DNA from: Oxalobacteraceae bacterium
Lineage (GTDB): Bacteria; Pseudomonadota; Gammaproteobacteria; Burkholderiales; Burkholderiaceae_D
Reading direction: 5' to 3'
Assembly (NCBI GenBank): GCA_003537575.1
Contig: DPRS01000029.1
Coordinates: 210,132 to 230,887, forward strand
Length of the DNA stretch: 20,756 nt
Position 1 is the stretch's first letter. Each line of letters begins with the position of its first letter. The notes under the pieces are model-generated. The model ran no database searches and was not told the DNA's origin. It was given only the letters and a program-made list of their open reading frames with translations. A program made the position numbers and the translations under genes. Of this stretch, positions 20,471-20,756 are shown in pieces.

Positions 20471-20756
20471 ATGGCTGTTATCAATACCAACGTTGCATCC
20501 CTGAATTCGCAACGCAACCTCGCCCGTTCGGAATCCGCTCTCCAGACTTCCCTGCAGCGCCTGTCTTCCGGCTTGCGCATCAACAGCGCCAAGGATGACG
20601 CCGCAGGTCTGGCCATCAGCCAGCGCATGACCGCGCAAATCAACGGCCTGGACCAGGCCCGCCGCAATGCCAGCGACGGCGTCTCCCTGGCACAAACCGC
20701 TGAAAGCGCGCTGAGCAGCGCCGGCGATCTTCTCCAGCGCATGCGCGAACTGGCAG
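20471..20756 (+). CDS. fliC: flagellin, N-terminal part (cut by window end)
   Basis: The filament subunit exported by the flagellar type III system. Only the first 95 codons are present, with no stop before the edge. The N-terminal D0/D1 signature is unmistakable: AVINTNVASLNSQRNL (2-17), then 'LQRLSSGLRINSAKDDAAGL' (28-47), 'ISQRMTAQINGLDQA' and 'RNASDGVSLAQTAESAL', ending LQRMRELA. These heptad-rich helices polymerise into the filament core and bind the FliS-type secretion path. It is driven by the sigma-28 promoter at 20346-20372, so it is a late flagellar gene. Whether other flagellin copies or glycosylation genes follow cannot be seen. Confidence 0.97.
   Translation, partial: MAVINTNVASLNSQRNLARSESALQTSLQRLSSGLRINSAKDDAAGLAISQRMTAQINGLDQARRNASDGVSLAQTAESALSSAGDLLQRMRELA

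Noticed and set aside
1..20756. CRISPR array, insertion sequence or prophage
   Set aside because: No regularly spaced repeats, no terminal inverted repeats with transposase, and no phage genes were seen.

Overview
The window is GC-rich DNA from a motile betaproteobacterium, most likely of the Oxalobacteraceae (Herbaspirillum/Herminiimonas/Collimonas-like). The evidence is the codon and GC style, a YbgC-type thioesterase and NarL-type two-component pair typical of Burkholderiales, two diguanylate cyclases, and a flagellin gene behind a near-consensus sigma-28 promoter. No transposase, integrase, phage gene or CRISPR array is visible. The placement is inference from protein character, not from a search.

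Layout, left to right. (1) 48-4412, + strand: a tight three-gene operon for an inner-membrane ABC exporter (ATPase, double-FtsX permease, HlyD-type adaptor), closed by a bidirectional terminator. (2) 4522-6251, - strand: a cold-shock protein and a membrane-anchored PAS-PAS-GGDEF diguanylate cyclase. (3) 6252-8654: an AT-richer stretch holding an AI-2E/PerM-family permease (+) and a lone ImmA/IrrE (M78) family protein (-) that has lost its HExxH zinc motif. The promoter of the latter carries a perfect palindrome exactly between -35 and -10. (4) 8655-9338, +: a YiaD-like OmpA lipoprotein. (5) 9379-15338, - strand: a four-gene trehalose operon read otsA-otsB-GH15-ROK kinase. Its OtsA is unusual: a two-transmembrane, periplasmic-domain, receptor-like N-terminus is fused to the glycosyltransferase. 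(6) 15569-16382, +: tRNA-Arg(ACG) with its own promoter and terminator, then a YbgC-family thioesterase. (7) 16422-18223, +: a soluble PAS histidine kinase and its NarL/FixJ response regulator. (8) 18455-20074, +: a soluble coiled-coil GGDEF protein. (9) 20471-end, +: the start of flagellin, cut by the window edge.

How the genes work together. The trehalose operon could make trehalose-6-phosphate at the membrane (OtsA), dephosphorylate it (OtsB), hydrolyse an alpha-glucoside, possibly trehalose itself (GH15), and rephosphorylate the released sugar (ROK kinase), giving a self-contained turnover loop. The receptor-like half of OtsA suggests that synthesis might be gated by a periplasmic signal; this is the best candidate in the window for an undescribed system. 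The second candidate is the pseudo-peptidase with its operator-in-promoter. The c-di-GMP enzymes, two-component pair and flagellin suggest a region concerned with signalling and lifestyle switching.
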